A stretch of 41,224 nt of DNA from the NCBI RefSeq assembly GCF_024806835.1, contig NZ_JANTYU010000005.1, positions 344,411 through 385,634 of the forward strand, read 5' to 3'. Position numbers and translations under genes: made by a program. Below, in pieces: positions 1-8,549 of this stretch (positions are counted from its first letter, which is position 1; the number at the start of each line of letters is the position of its first letter). The notes beneath the pieces were generated by a model that was not told the DNA's origin, searched no databases, and worked only from the letters and a program-made list of their open reading frames with translations. Source of the DNA: Xanthomonas sp. 3793. Lineage in GTDB: Bacteria; Pseudomonadota; Gammaproteobacteria; Xanthomonadales; Xanthomonadaceae.

Positions 1-391
1 CTTCTCCCGCCTGCGGGAGAAGGAAGCGGTTGTCTGGCCGGGACTACGATCCGGACGGAACGGCTCAGCCATCCAGGTGAACGTTGCTGGGTCGACGGCC
101 TGGCCGGCAACGGCAAGGACTGAGCACTCAGCCTCTCATCCGCCATGCCGGCGCCTTCTCCCGCGCGCGGGAGAAGGGTGTGATTGGCGTTGGCTCAGGG
201 GGGTTATGCGCTTGCGCACCATGTACCCACCGTCGGGCGTCTGCAGCGTGCTGCCGTTTGCCAGGCCGAAGACGCAGACCCAGACGCTCCCACCCGATAT
301 CGCCAGGCCGGCCGGACCGCAGCCCCGCCGAACGAATGCTCCCTTCTCCCGCAAGCGGGAGAAGGTGCCCGAAGGGCGGATGAGGGCAGCG
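1..391. repeat. Gene-free stretch with three CTTCTCCCG palindromes
   Basis: No convincing gene is visible here. Three copies of a palindromic repeat lie at 1-22, about 133-178 and 341-386. Each has a stem CCTTCTCCCGC/GCGGGAGAAGG. The third is followed by a second small hairpin, GCCCGAAGGGC, and GGATGAGGG. The third copy sits immediately after the stop codon of the minus-strand mutarotase gene, so its hairpin may also end that transcript. The same family recurs near 8700, 9050, 13690-13885 and 35366-35484. Open frames across this stretch are shadows caused by high GC content. Confidence 0.7.
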
Positions 392-751
392 CTAGCGCTG
401 CGCGTCGATCGCCGCACTCAACGCAAAGATCCGCCCGGCCTCGCGCCACTTCTCCCCAGCCGCGCTGCCCGGCAGCGGTTTCTGGAACCGCCACATCAAG
501 TCTTCCCAGGCCTGGATCCGAGGATCGGCCGCATCGCGCGTGGCCTTGGCCGCCGGATCGTAGTCATCGCCCACCTCCATCAGCATCACCAGCCGATCGC
601 CGCTGCGAAAGATCTCCAGTTCCTGGATGCCGGCCTGCTGTAGCGAGGCCACCACTTCCGGCCAGACCTCGGTGGGTTGATGCCAGCGCTCGTACTCGGC
701 GATCAACGTCGCATCGTCGTGCAGATCCAGTACATAGCAAAGACGCGGCAT
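392..751 (-). CDS. L-fucose/L-rhamnose mutarotase-type protein (RhaM family, DUF718)
   Basis: A 119-residue protein of the RhaM-type sugar mutarotase family, which interconverts alpha and beta anomers of 6-deoxy sugars in the cytoplasm. Family-like features are a YERWH segment near residue 20, VWPEV and GI..LEIF with a G.RLVMLMEV strand, the WEDLMW..FQ.PLP segment, and a C-terminal GEKW..AGRIFAL. The start is the ATG at 751, two bases after the stop codon of the upstream fucP-like gene, so the two are probably translationally coupled. Pairing with a fucose permease suggests L-fucose as substrate. Rhamnose cannot be excluded from sequence alone. No other pathway enzyme follows; the operon ends at a palindromic repeat. 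Confidence 0.85.
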   Translation of the reverse strand: MPRLCYVLDLHDDATLIAEYERWHQPTEVWPEVVASLQQAGIQELEIFRSGDRLVMLMEVGDDYDPAAKATRDAADPRIQAWEDLMWRFQKPLPGSAAGEKWREAGRIFALSAAIDAQR

Positions 752-753
752 GC

Positions 754-2055
754 TCAGGCTCCGGCAAGTGCAGGCATGACGCGACGTGCGCGCAACGCGA
801 ACAGCAGGATCACCGCAAAGCACCCGCCCGGCACCACCATCGCCCAGTGGATGCCAGCCATGTCCGACACCGCGCCCATGACTGCGGTGAGCAGCGCACC
901 GCCGATGATGGACATCACCAGCAGGGAGGAGCCCAGTTTGCGCGCATCGTCGTGCATGCCATCCAGGCCCAGCGCAAAGATGGTCGGGAACATCACCGAC
1001 ATGAACACGCTGGCAGCCACCAGCGCGTACAGCCCGGCCCAGCCCGGCAACGCGATGGCAACCGCGCACAGCACCAGGTTGATCGCGGCAAAACTCGCCA
1101 GCAGCTTGGCCGGCGCCAGATAGCGCAGCAACGCAGTGCCGATAAAGCGGCCAGCCATGAACAGCACCAGCGAGATGGTCAGATAGGTGGCAGCGGTTTT
1201 TTCCGGCGTGCCCGGTACCGCATCCTGCAGGTAGCGGATCAGATAGCTCCAGATGCCGACCTGCGCGCCCACGTAGAAAAACTGCGCCACCACCGAAAAC
1301 ATGAAGCGCCGATTGCGCAGCAGTTCGCCGAAGCGTGCGCGTTTGGGCGCCACGCCGCTGTCGCTCTCCGGCGCGCCGGTGGGAAAGCGCACCAGCGCGA
1401 TCAGGATCGCCCACAGCACCACCACCGCGCCGATGATCAGATACGGCATCTGCACGGCGGAGGATTCGGCGGCAAAGAATGCCTCGCGCGCGGCCGGCGC
1501 CATCGCCGCCAGTTCGGCCGGCGTGTGCTCCACCCCGGAGAAGATGAAATGCTGGCCGACCAGCACGCCGGTGATCGAACCCAGGGGATTGAACGCCTGC
1601 GCAAGATTCAGCCGGCGCGCCGCGCCGTCGGCCGGGCCGAGTACCGTGACCAGTGGATTGGCGGTGGTTTCCAGAAACGCCAGGCCGCTGGCGATCACGA
1701 ACAGGGCCAGCAGGAACAACCAGTACGTATGCACCTGCGCAGCCGGGTAGAACAGGAACGCCCCGCACGCATATAGCAGCAACCCAAGCACCACCGCGGC
1801 CTTGTAGCTGTAGCGGCGCATGAACATCGCCGCCGGCATCGCGAACACGAAATAGCCCATGTAGAAGGCGCTCTGCACCAGCCCGGCCTGCAGGTCGCTC
1901 AGCTCGAACGCCTTCTTGAACTGCTTGATCAGGATGTCGTTGAGGTTGTTGGCCATGCCCCACAAGAAGAACAGGCTGACGATCAACAACAAGGGAACCA
2001 TGGCGGTACGCGCCAGGTTGCCGCGCGGTGACGCGGCAATGTCACTGTGATGCAT
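754..2055 (-). CDS. fucP: L-fucose:proton symporter, MFS
   Basis: A 433-residue major facilitator transporter of the FHS family, close in length to E. coli FucP (438 residues). The first helix carries FFLWGMANNLNDILI, with Asp40 matching the substrate/proton Asp46 of E. coli FucP. FLETTANP has Glu129, matching essential Glu135. About twelve hydrophobic segments are visible. The start at 2055 was chosen because a strong GGGAGGGG ribosome site lies just upstream; the longer frame to 2163 runs through the operator. It is the first gene of a two-gene unit with the mutarotase, divergent from an IclR regulator. Expected role: L-fucose uptake across the inner membrane. Related glucose/galactose permeases of the same family are the main alternative. 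Confidence 0.88.
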   Translation of the reverse strand: MHHSDIAASPRGNLARTAMVPLLLIVSLFFLWGMANNLNDILIKQFKKAFELSDLQAGLVQSAFYMGYFVFAMPAAMFMRRYSYKAAVVLGLLLYACGAFLFYPAAQVHTYWLFLLALFVIASGLAFLETTANPLVTVLGPADGAARRLNLAQAFNPLGSITGVLVGQHFIFSGVEHTPAELAAMAPAAREAFFAAESSAVQMPYLIIGAVVVLWAILIALVRFPTGAPESDSGVAPKRARFGELLRNRRFMFSVVAQFFYVGAQVGIWSYLIRYLQDAVPGTPEKTAATYLTISLVLFMAGRFIGTALLRYLAPAKLLASFAAINLVLCAVAIALPGWAGLYALVAASVFMSVMFPTIFALGLDGMHDDARKLGSSLLVMSIIGGALLTAVMGAVSDMAGIHWAMVVPGGCFAVILLFALRARRVMPALAGA

Positions 2056-2127
2056 GCGACCGATCCCCTCCCAAGGCTGTGGCGCTTGCGTTGCAATCCC
2101 GCGAGCGTACTGCGCGCGCCAACGCCA

Positions 2128-2158
2128 TGCAAATATAAAATCTTTGTTTATATTTGCA
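2128..2158. promoter_or_regulatory. Perfect inverted repeat, probable operator of the divergent fuc promoter
   Basis: Two 12-bp arms, TGCAAATATAAA (2128-2139) and TTTATATTTGCA (2147-2158), are exact reverse complements separated by 7 bp. The site is strikingly AT-rich in a GC-rich background. It lies between the fucP start (2055) and the IclR regulator start (2235), and TATAAA-like -10 elements on both strands overlap the arms. IclR proteins usually bind palindromes in the promoter they share with their target, so this is the likely site of autoregulation and of fucP control. The binding protein is inferred. Confidence 0.75.
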
Positions 2159-2234
2159 CGCAAGCACCCAACCTGACCCGCGCCGGCGATGCCTGTACCC
2201 TGGCGCGCCGCACCTTGCCTGGAACCGCAAACGG

Positions 2235-2984
2235 ATGAGCCCCGAACCCGCCAAGTACCGCGCGCCGGCCCTGGACAAGGGGCTGGATATCCTCGAACTG
2301 CTCGCCCGCCAGGCGCAGCCGATGAGCATGGGCGCGATCTCGCAGGGCATCGGCCGCTCGCGCGGGGAGATCTTCCGCATGCTGCAGGTGCTGGAGGAGC
2401 GCGGCTATCTCACCCGCGACGGCGAAGGCGACTACGTGCTGACCAACCGGCTGTTCATGCTCGGCATGCAGCAGCCGCCCGTGCAGAGCATCAGCGAGGC
2501 CGCGTTGCCGGTGATGCGGCGGCTGGCCGATGCGATCTATCAACCCTGCCACCTGGTGGCGCCGTCCGGCGACCAGATCGTGGTGATCGCGCAGATGGAT
2601 GTGCCCAGCGACCTTGGCCTGGTGGTGCGCCCGGGGCATCGCCGCCCGCTGACCCATTCCAGTTCCGGGCTGGTGTTGTTCGCCTTCCAGCAGCCGGACG
2701 TGCAGGCGCGCTGGCTGGAGATGCTCGACGCCAGCGAGGTGCCGTTCGAGCGCGCGCAATTCCTGGCCGCCGCCGCGCAGGCGCGCACCGATGGCTACGC
2801 CATGCAACCCAGCGAAGCGGTGGTGGGCGTGGTCGACCTGACCGCGCCGATCCTGCAAGGCGGCAGTGCGACCTACACGCTCACCGTGCCGTTCATCGCG
2901 CGCCGCCCGGAACTGGTGGGCCCACACGCGGCCTTGCAGGCACTGCGTGCGGCAACCGCCGAGATTTCCAGCGGGCTGCACTAG
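2235..2984 (+). CDS. IclR-family transcriptional regulator, probable fuc regulator
   Basis: A 249-residue protein with the two-domain IclR layout. An N-terminal winged helix (about residues 10-75) contains ALDKGLDILELLA and the recognition region GIGRSRGEIFRMLQVLEERGYL. The C-terminal ligand domain (about 90-245) contains LVAPSGDQIVVIAQ, GHRRPLTHSSSG and the late DGYAM segment. The ATG at 2235 was chosen because the upstream TTG at 2154 lies inside the inverted-repeat operator and adds residues outside the family. It is divergent from fucP and the mutarotase, which makes it the natural candidate regulator for L-fucose use. The effector cannot be read from sequence. Confidence 0.88.
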   Translation: MSPEPAKYRAPALDKGLDILELLARQAQPMSMGAISQGIGRSRGEIFRMLQVLEERGYLTRDGEGDYVLTNRLFMLGMQQPPVQSISEAALPVMRRLADAIYQPCHLVAPSGDQIVVIAQMDVPSDLGLVVRPGHRRPLTHSSSGLVLFAFQQPDVQARWLEMLDASEVPFERAQFLAAAAQARTDGYAMQPSEAVVGVVDLTAPILQGGSATYTLTVPFIARRPELVGPHAALQALRAATAEISSGLH

Positions 2985-3719
2985 CAGCACGCAGCCCGGC
3001 GCTGCTGGCCGATATCGATGTGCTGCAACAGGCCTATGGCGCGCTGCATCCGGGCCTGTACCGCTAAGCGACCGAACAGCAGATCGCACAACGCTTCGCC
3101 GACCTGCGCGCCGAACTCGAACACGGCAGCAACGACGCCAAGCGCATTGCACGGATGGAGGTGCTGTGGCTTGCGCGCATCGATGCCTTCGATGTGTATC
3201 TGCCGCGGCTGTTTCCGCAGATTTCCGCCAACCCGGTGCCGCAGGTGCGCACGCCCGGTACAACCGTGCAACGCGCGCTACGGGTAACCGGCATCGATAC
3301 GACACAGCGCAACGCGATGGCGCCCCAGCGTGTACGCGACAGCAGCACCGGCCTGGACGCTGGCGATGGACAGCGGCCGGGTGTTCGTATTGACCAGCGC
3401 CGATAACAGTTCGGCCACCTTCGAGTTTGCACGGCAACTGCAGCGCAACGGCTTGGCCACGTTGGTCGGCCAGCCCACCGGTGGCAACCTGCGCGGCATC
3501 AACGGCAGGGCGTTCTTCTTTTTACACATGCCCAACTCGAAGATCGAAGTGGATCTGCCGCTGGTCGGGCAGGTTCCAACCAGCGCGCAACCCGATCGCG
3601 GCGTGGTGCCGGACGTGCCGGTACAGATCACCGTGCAGGATCTGCAGGACGGCCGGGATGTGGAACTGAAGACTGTTCGCGCCCTGCTGGGTCGCCAGCA
3701 GGTGCAGCCGACACGATGA
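2985..3719 (+). pseudogene. Remnant of an S41-family peptidase gene
   Basis: Directly after the regulator, the plus strand encodes pieces of one S41 (tail-specific protease-like) hydrolase. The first part, from about 2990, reads LLADIDVLQQAYGALHPGLYR and is cut by a TAA at 3065-3067. It continues in the same frame with TEQQIAQRFADLRAEL to about 3150. After scrambled middle sequence, another frame (3370-3719) carries the C-terminal catalytic core: FVLTSADNSSATFEFARQL with the usual nucleophile serine region, GQPTGGNLRGING, and a late PDRGVVPDVPV. Most of the middle of a normal S41 protein is missing. In-frame stop, frame change and internal deletion together support a pseudogene. Confidence 0.75.
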
Positions 3720-3883
3720 CAGCACAACCATCGAGCCATGGGCTCACTCATGTTTTTACCAACCGTCCTACTGCGGTTGCACCCCGCAAACGGCCGCTGC
3801 ATAGCCACGGCTATAAAGATCAGACCGACCTTCGCGTGCGGGCAAAACGCCCGAAAGCGGGCTTTGCGTTGTTACACTGCGCG

Positions 3884-3990
3884 CCCCTTGGGGAGTAGCC
3901 TGCTTTCGTTTATCGAAAGCGCCTGCATCAACATACTCGGCCCTTGCGCCGTGGTGCAGGCAACCAATCGTGGTTTGGCGAGACCAGCGG
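3884..3990 (+). ncRNA. yybP-ykoY manganese riboswitch
   Basis: The leader of mntP holds the hallmark elements of the yybP-ykoY aptamer: CTTGGGGAGTAGCC at 3887-3900, a short hairpin TGCTTTCG/CGAAAGCG, CAACATACTCGGCCC at 3929-3943, a GTGCAGGC stem, and GGTTTGGCGAGACC at 3972-3985. This RNA class binds Mn2+ and controls Mn exporters; the Xanthomonas oryzae example is a structural model of the class. The gene downstream is an Mn efflux pump, as expected. Boundaries are approximate. The aptamer is followed by a 10-bp hairpin (3988-3997 with 4019-4028) that is probably part of the expression platform. Confidence 0.88.
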
Positions 3991-4057
3991 CATGCGCGTA
4001 CGACGACGGTTGGCGCGGGCGCATGCCGTTGTGATCGTGCCCAACCCGAGAGTGTCG

Positions 4058-4639
4058 ATGTCTCCTTTTTCCATTGTGTTGATCGGTTTTGCGATGTCCA
4101 CCGATGCGTTTGCCGCAGCGATCGGCAAGGGCGCGGCGATGCGCAAACCGCAATGGCGCGATGCGCTGCGGGCCGGTCTGATCTTCGGCAGTATTGAGGC
4201 GATCACCCCGGTGATCGGCTGGCTGTTGGGGCGCGCCGCGTCCAGCCACCTGCGTGCGTTCGATCACTGGATTGCCTTCGTGCTGCTCGGCGGCCTGGGC
4301 CTGCACATGATTGTGGCCGGCCTGCGTGCAGATCCCGACGACGCCGATGCGTCGGCCGATGCTCCGAAGAAAAATGGCCTGCTGGCCCTGGCCGCCACCG
4401 GCTTTGCCACCAGCATCGATGCGATGGCGGTGGGCGTGAGCCTGGCGTTTCTGGATGTGCACATCGGCGTGGTGGCCGTGGTGGTCGGCCTGTGCACCTT
4501 CAGCATGGTCACCGCCGGCATCATGCTGGGCCGCGTGCTCGGCAACCTGATCGGCAAACGCGCCGAGATTCTCGGCGGCGTGATCCTGGTGATCGTTGGC
4601 AGCGTCATTCTCTACGAACACTTGAGCGGCGCTGCGTAA
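4058..4639 (+). CDS. mntP: Manganese efflux pump MntP
   Basis: A 193-residue inner-membrane protein with about six helices. It has two related halves, each with an acidic helix: [18 protein letters not shown] near the N-terminus and [17 protein letters not shown] at mid-protein. This is the MntP/YebN signature; the Asp residues in those helices are the ones expected to handle Mn2+. Length and the [16 protein letters not shown] segment match E. coli MntP. The ATG at 4058 was chosen because it aligns with the E. coli start and has GAGAG a few bases upstream; the frame upstream is riboswitch RNA. Expression should rise when the leader senses excess Mn2+. Confidence 0.93.
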   Translation: MSPFSIVLIGFAMSTDAFAAAIGKGAAMRKPQWRDALRAGLIFGSIEAITPVIGWLLGRAASSHLRAFDHWIAFVLLGGLGLHMIVAGLRADPDDADASADAPKKNGLLALAATGFATSIDAMAVGVSLAFLDVHIGVVAVVVGLCTFSMVTAGIMLGRVLGNLIGKRAEILGGVILVIVGSVILYEHLSGAA

Positions 4640-4652
4640 GCAGCCATGCATC

Positions 4653-4720
4653 GTAGGAGCGCGCTGGCGCGCGATGCGGCTTTATCGATAAAGCCTCATC
4701 GCGCGCCAGCGCGCTCCTAC
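4653..4720. repeat. GTAG-type REP palindrome, 68 bp near-perfect
   Basis: Outer 24-bp arms starting GTAGGAGCGCGC and ending GCGCTCCTAC are exact reverse complements (4653-4676 and 4697-4720). The interior, 4678-4695, is itself a perfect palindrome, GGCTTTATCGATAAAGCC. Only the pair 4677/4696 mismatches. The GTAG start is typical of REP elements in Xanthomonas and Stenotrophomonas, usually moved by a RAYT transposase encoded elsewhere. It lies 13 bp after the mntP stop and could also end that transcript. Confidence 0.85.
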
Positions 4721-4814
4721 CTCGCATGCCTTGCTGTTCGCGCGCGAGGCAGTACCGCACTTTAACCAATGCGTGCATCTCTGCATATCGCGGTACTGCA
4801 CGCAATGCGCTGGC

Positions 4815-4936
4815 TCAACGCTTTTCGCATTGTAATGCGCACTCGGGAACGCCCATAGCGCGGCAGGCTCCACCGGTTTGGTCAGCAAGCGATCACCGCG
4901 TTCGTGCGCAGGTTGCTCGAACTCATTGCGACCATC
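4815..4936 (-). pseudogene. Vestigial duplicate of the 3' end of the neighbouring hybrid kinase gene
   Basis: About 120 bp on the minus strand match the last ~120 bp of the hybrid kinase gene (5098-5221) with many substitutions. The peptide reads RLLTKPVEPAALWAF here and RLLTKPVKPASLRAF in the intact kinase. The fragment is flanked by REP palindromes at 4653-4720 and 5013-5077. No start or complete domain remains. The rest of 4721-5012 shows nothing recognisable. Confidence 0.65.
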
Positions 4937-5012
4937 GTGTGCGCACGCTCAATTGCTGGATCAACCCGGCGTGGTGCGATGCGTTCTGATCGCATCATGT
5001 CACCGGCTTTTC

Positions 5013-5077
5013 GTAGGAGCGCACTTGAGCGCGACGAGCGTGATCGACCATGGCTCGCCGCGCAGGCACGCTCCTGC
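5013..5077. repeat. Imperfect GTAG-type REP pair
   Basis: A left arm beginning GTAGGAGCGCACTTGAGCGCG is matched by a degenerate right arm ending GCACGCTCCTGC. It is the same family as the palindrome at 4653 and the array at 40897, but with several mismatches and a small gap. It sits just after the stop codon of the hybrid kinase gene. Confidence 0.65.
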
Positions 5078-5099
5078 GCTGCATTCGGGTAACTAGCCT

Positions 5100-8000
5100 T
5101 CAGCGTTTTTTCGCGTCGTGATACGCGCTGAGAAACGCGCGTAGCGAAGCCGGTTTTACCGGCTTGGTCAGCAGGCGGTAGCCGCGTTCGCGCGCGAGTT
5201 GCTTGAGCTCGTCGCGACCATCGGCGGTGAGCAAGGCACCGGCAATCGGTGTCGATGCGGCGGCCTGCAGCGCATCCAGCGTGTCCAGGCCGTCGAGCCG
5301 GTCGTGCAGGTGATAGTCCACCAGCATCAGGTCCGGTTGTTCGCGCGCGCGCTCCAGCGCCTGATCCACGGTGCTGGCGGTGATCACCTCCACTTGCCAG
5401 CGGCCGAGCAGTGCGCACATGCCGTCGAGAATCTCGCGGTCGTTGTCCACGCACAGCACGCGCAGGCCAGCCAGCGAATCGCCGCTGGGCAACGCGCGCG
5501 CCGCAGGCGCCGGCAATAGCGGCGCCACTGGCACGGCGGCCACGCGCGGCAGCAGGATCGAGAACATGCTGCCGCGGCCCACCTGGCTGCGTGCGCTCAG
5601 GTCGTGGTCGAGCAGACGCGAGATGCGCTGGCAGATCGACAGGCCCAGCCCCAGGCCCTGCTCGCCCCAGTCGAACGGCTGCTGATAACGGCGGAACTCT
5701 TCGAAGATCTGCCGCATGTGGTGCTCGGGAATGCCCGGGCCGGTGTCCCACACCTGCAATTCCACCTGGGTGCCGCGCCCGCGCATGCCCAGCACGATCC
5801 GTCCCTGGCGTGTGTAACGCAGCGCATTGGCGAGAAAGTTCTGCATCACCCGGCGCAGCAGGCGGCGGTCGCTGCGCACCCAGATCGGGCGGCTGTGCAC
5901 CTGCAGCTGCAGGCCGCGGCTGGCCGCCACCGGCGCGTACTGCGCGGCAAGCTCGTGCATCAGCGCGCTGGCGTCGAAGTCCTCCACCGTCGGCCGCAGC
6001 CCGCCGGCATCCAGCCGCGAGACGTCGAGCAGACCGTCGAGCAATTCCTCGGCCGCACGCAGCGAGGCATCCACGCGCTCGGCCAGATGCCGCTGTTCTT
6101 CGTTGTTTTGATGGCTCTCGCGCAGGGCCGAGGCGAACAGGCGCGCGGCGTTGAGCGGCTGCAGCACGTCGTGGCTGATGGCGGCCAGAAAGCGCGTCTT
6201 GGATTGCTGCGCCAGCTCGGCCTCGCGCGAGCGATCGGCCACGCGCTGCTCCAGGTTCTCGTTTGCATCCAGCAGCGCGCGCTCGGCCCGCTTGTAGTCG
6301 GTGATGTCGTTGTAGCTGGTGACGTAGCCGCCGCCGGGCAGCGCCTGCCCGCGCATTTCGATCACCTTGCCGTCGCTGCGGGTGCGCTCGAACACATGCG
6401 GCGAGCCGGCGCGCATGTAGCGGATGCGGCGATCGATCTGGTCTTCGATATCGCCCTCGCCCAACTCGCCGCGCTCGGCGTTGTAGCGGATCAGGTCGGC
6501 GACCGGGCGGCCGACGTACAACATGCCGTCCGGATAGCCGAACAGCTGCTGATAGCGCCGATTCCACGCGGTCAGGCGCATCTCCGGGTCGACCACGCTG
6601 ACTGCGGCGCTGATGTTTTCCAGCGTGGTGGACAGGATCTCGCGATTGAAGCGCAGCTCCTGGCCGGCTTCGTCCAGCACCGCCACCACCTCGCCCAGGT
6701 CCATGCCCGAGCCGCGCAGCAGGCTGGTCAGCACCAGGCGTGCGGAGGCCGCGCCGATCGAGGCGGCCAGCAGGCGCTCGGTGAACTGCACCCAGGCGCG
6801 GTCGGCGACCACGGTCGGTTGCAGCTCGCGCTCCAGCAGCACCGCCTGGTCGACAAAGGCGCGATGCGCATGCCGCTCGCCCACCACGCGCTCGGCCAGC
6901 GCCTGCAGGTCGGCCACCCGCACATGACCGGGCCAGTCGCCGGCCACTGCCGGACGCTGCGCGTACGGATCCAGAAATGGCGCGGCGCGCAGGCGCTCGT
7001 TGACGCCGGGACGCCAGCGCGCCGACACCAGCATCATCGCGCCGACGTTGATCAGCAGCGACCAGAACGTGCCATGCGCCAGCGGGTCCCACCCGCGCAT
7101 GCCGAACAGTTGCTGCGGCTGCAACCAGGCGATGCCGAACGGCCCGTCCGCCAGCCACTCCGGCTGCAACCAGCCCGCACGCGTGGCCGCCGGCAGCAGC
7201 AGCGTATAGATCCAGGTCGCAAAGCCCAGCACCATGCCGGTTTCCACGCCCTTGCGGCTGGCGCCGCGCCAGTACAACCCGCCGATCAGGCCGGGTGCGA
7301 ACTGCGCCACCGCCGCAAACGCCATCAAGCCATACGCCGCCAGCGTGGTGTCGTTGGCCACGCTGCGGTGGTAGCCATAGGCGATCAGGGCCAGCAGCAG
7401 GATGGCGACGCGGCGGATCCACAGCACCCGCGAAGCCACCGACGCGCGCGCATCGGCACTGCCGCGCCGACGCAGCAAGACCGGCATGACCAGATCGTTG
7501 CTGACCATCGTGGCCAGCGCGATGCTGGCGACGATCACCATGCCGGTGGCGGCGGAAAACCCGCCCACGTAGGCCACCAACGCCAGCACCGTGTTGCCCT
7601 GGCTCAGCGGCAGGGCCAGCACCACCGCATCGTCCACCACCGCGCTGCCCTTGCCGAACAAGGCGATGCCGGCCGAGGCGATCGGCACCACCATCGCCGA
7701 AATGATCACCAGGTACGCGCCGAACAACCAGCGCGCGCGACGGATGTCGCCCACATCGCTGCATTCGACCACGGCCACATGGAATTGCCGCGGCAGGCAG
7801 ATCACCGCCAGAAAACTCAGCAGCGTCTGCGAAATGAATCCCACCGACGGTGTGTGCTCGAACAAGGTGCGCGCCGAATCGGCGATGTGCAGCTGGTGAT
7901 CGCTCAGCCACAGCCACGCAAACAGCCCCACCGCCACGATGGCGATCAGCTTGATCACCGACTCCAGCGCGATGGCCAGCATCATGCCGTGGTGGTGCTC

Positions 8001-8549
8001 GGTGGCATCCACCTGGCGGGTGCCGAACAAGGTGGCGAACAACGCCATCAGCAGCGCCACATACAATGCCGGATCGGCAAAGATCCCGCGCCCGGCGCTG
8101 CTATGCCCGGTCAGCACCTCCAGGCTCATCGCCACGGCTTTGTACTGCAGCGCCAGATACGGGACGATGCCGACCAGCGCGATCACCGCCACCAACGCGG
8201 CCAGCCGCCGCGAGCGGCCGTAACGCGAGGAAATGAAATCGGCGATGGAGACGGTGTTTTCGGCACGTGCGATCAGCGCCAGCCGCTCGATGATGCGCCA
8301 GCCGAACAGCAGCAACAGCAACGGGCCGAGATAGATCGGCAGATAACCGATGCCGTTGCGCACCGCCGAGCCCACCGCCCCATAGAACGTCCACGACGAG
8401 CAGTACACCGCCAGCGCCAGGCTGTAGACCGCCGGGCGCAGCCACGGCCGCTCCGGATACATCGGCCGACGGTCGCCCCACCACGCCACCCCGAACAGCA
8501 GCGCGGCGTAGCCGACGGAGACCAGCAGCAGGATCCAGCTTGAGACCAA
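5100..8549 (-). CDS. Hybrid sensor kinase with SSS-transporter input domain (CrbS/MxtR type)
   Basis: A 1149-residue protein. Residues 1 to about 490 form a sodium/solute symporter-like membrane domain with about 13 helices. A PAS domain follows (about 643-755), then HisKA with ISHDVLQPLNAARLF (phospho-acceptor His793), and HATPase with NFLANALRYT, DTGPGIP and GLGLGLSI. A C-terminal receiver starts near 1029 (LRVLCVDNDRE) with phospho-acceptor Asp1078 in LMLVDYH and the conserved Lys in LLTKP. The same architecture is known for CrbS/MxtR, which controls acetate assimilation with a LuxR-type partner. No partner regulator lies nearby, so the target is inferred only from architecture. The start is a TTG at 8549 preceded by AGGAACG; no ATG fits better. 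Confidence 0.85.
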   Translation of the reverse strand: MVSSWILLLVSVGYAALLFGVAWWGDRRPMYPERPWLRPAVYSLALAVYCSSWTFYGAVGSAVRNGIGYLPIYLGPLLLLLFGWRIIERLALIARAENTVSIADFISSRYGRSRRLAALVAVIALVGIVPYLALQYKAVAMSLEVLTGHSSAGRGIFADPALYVALLMALFATLFGTRQVDATEHHHGMMLAIALESVIKLIAIVAVGLFAWLWLSDHQLHIADSARTLFEHTPSVGFISQTLLSFLAVICLPRQFHVAVVECSDVGDIRRARWLFGAYLVIISAMVVPIASAGIALFGKGSAVVDDAVVLALPLSQGNTVLALVAYVGGFSAATGMVIVASIALATMVSNDLVMPVLLRRRGSADARASVASRVLWIRRVAILLLALIAYGYHRSVANDTTLAAYGLMAFAAVAQFAPGLIGGLYWRGASRKGVETGMVLGFATWIYTLLLPAATRAGWLQPEWLADGPFGIAWLQPQQLFGMRGWDPLAHGTFWSLLINVGAMMLVSARWRPGVNERLRAAPFLDPYAQRPAVAGDWPGHVRVADLQALAERVVGERHAHRAFVDQAVLLERELQPTVVADRAWVQFTERLLAASIGAASARLVLTSLLRGSGMDLGEVVAVLDEAGQELRFNREILSTTLENISAAVSVVDPEMRLTAWNRRYQQLFGYPDGMLYVGRPVADLIRYNAERGELGEGDIEDQIDRRIRYMRAGSPHVFERTRSDGKVIEMRGQALPGGGYVTSYNDITDYKRAERALLDANENLEQRVADRSREAELAQQSKTRFLAAISHDVLQPLNAARLFASALRESHQNNEEQRHLAERVDASLRAAEELLDGLLDVSRLDAGGLRPTVEDFDASALMHELAAQYAPVAASRGLQLQVHSRPIWVRSDRRLLRRVMQNFLANALRYTRQGRIVLGMRGRGTQVELQVWDTGPGIPEHHMRQIFEEFRRYQQPFDWGEQGLGLGLSICQRISRLLDHDLSARSQVGRGSMFSILLPRVAAVPVAPLLPAPAARALPSGDSLAGLRVLCVDNDREILDGMCALLGRWQVEVITASTVDQALERAREQPDLMLVDYHLHDRLDGLDTLDALQAAASTPIAGALLTADGRDELKQLARERGYRLLTKPVKPASLRAFLSAYHDAKKR

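Noticed and set aside
3842..3867. Hairpin GCAAAACGCCCGAAAGCGGGCTTTGC read as a terminator
   Set aside because: The stem has a bulge and no T-run follows on the plus strand. It lies between a pseudogene and the riboswitch, so it may simply be promoter-proximal sequence of mntP.
5604..8543. 979-residue plus-strand frame opposite the hybrid kinase
   Set aside because: An antisense shadow of a clear kinase gene, with HQRR-rich composition typical of reversed GC-rich coding sequence and no domain.
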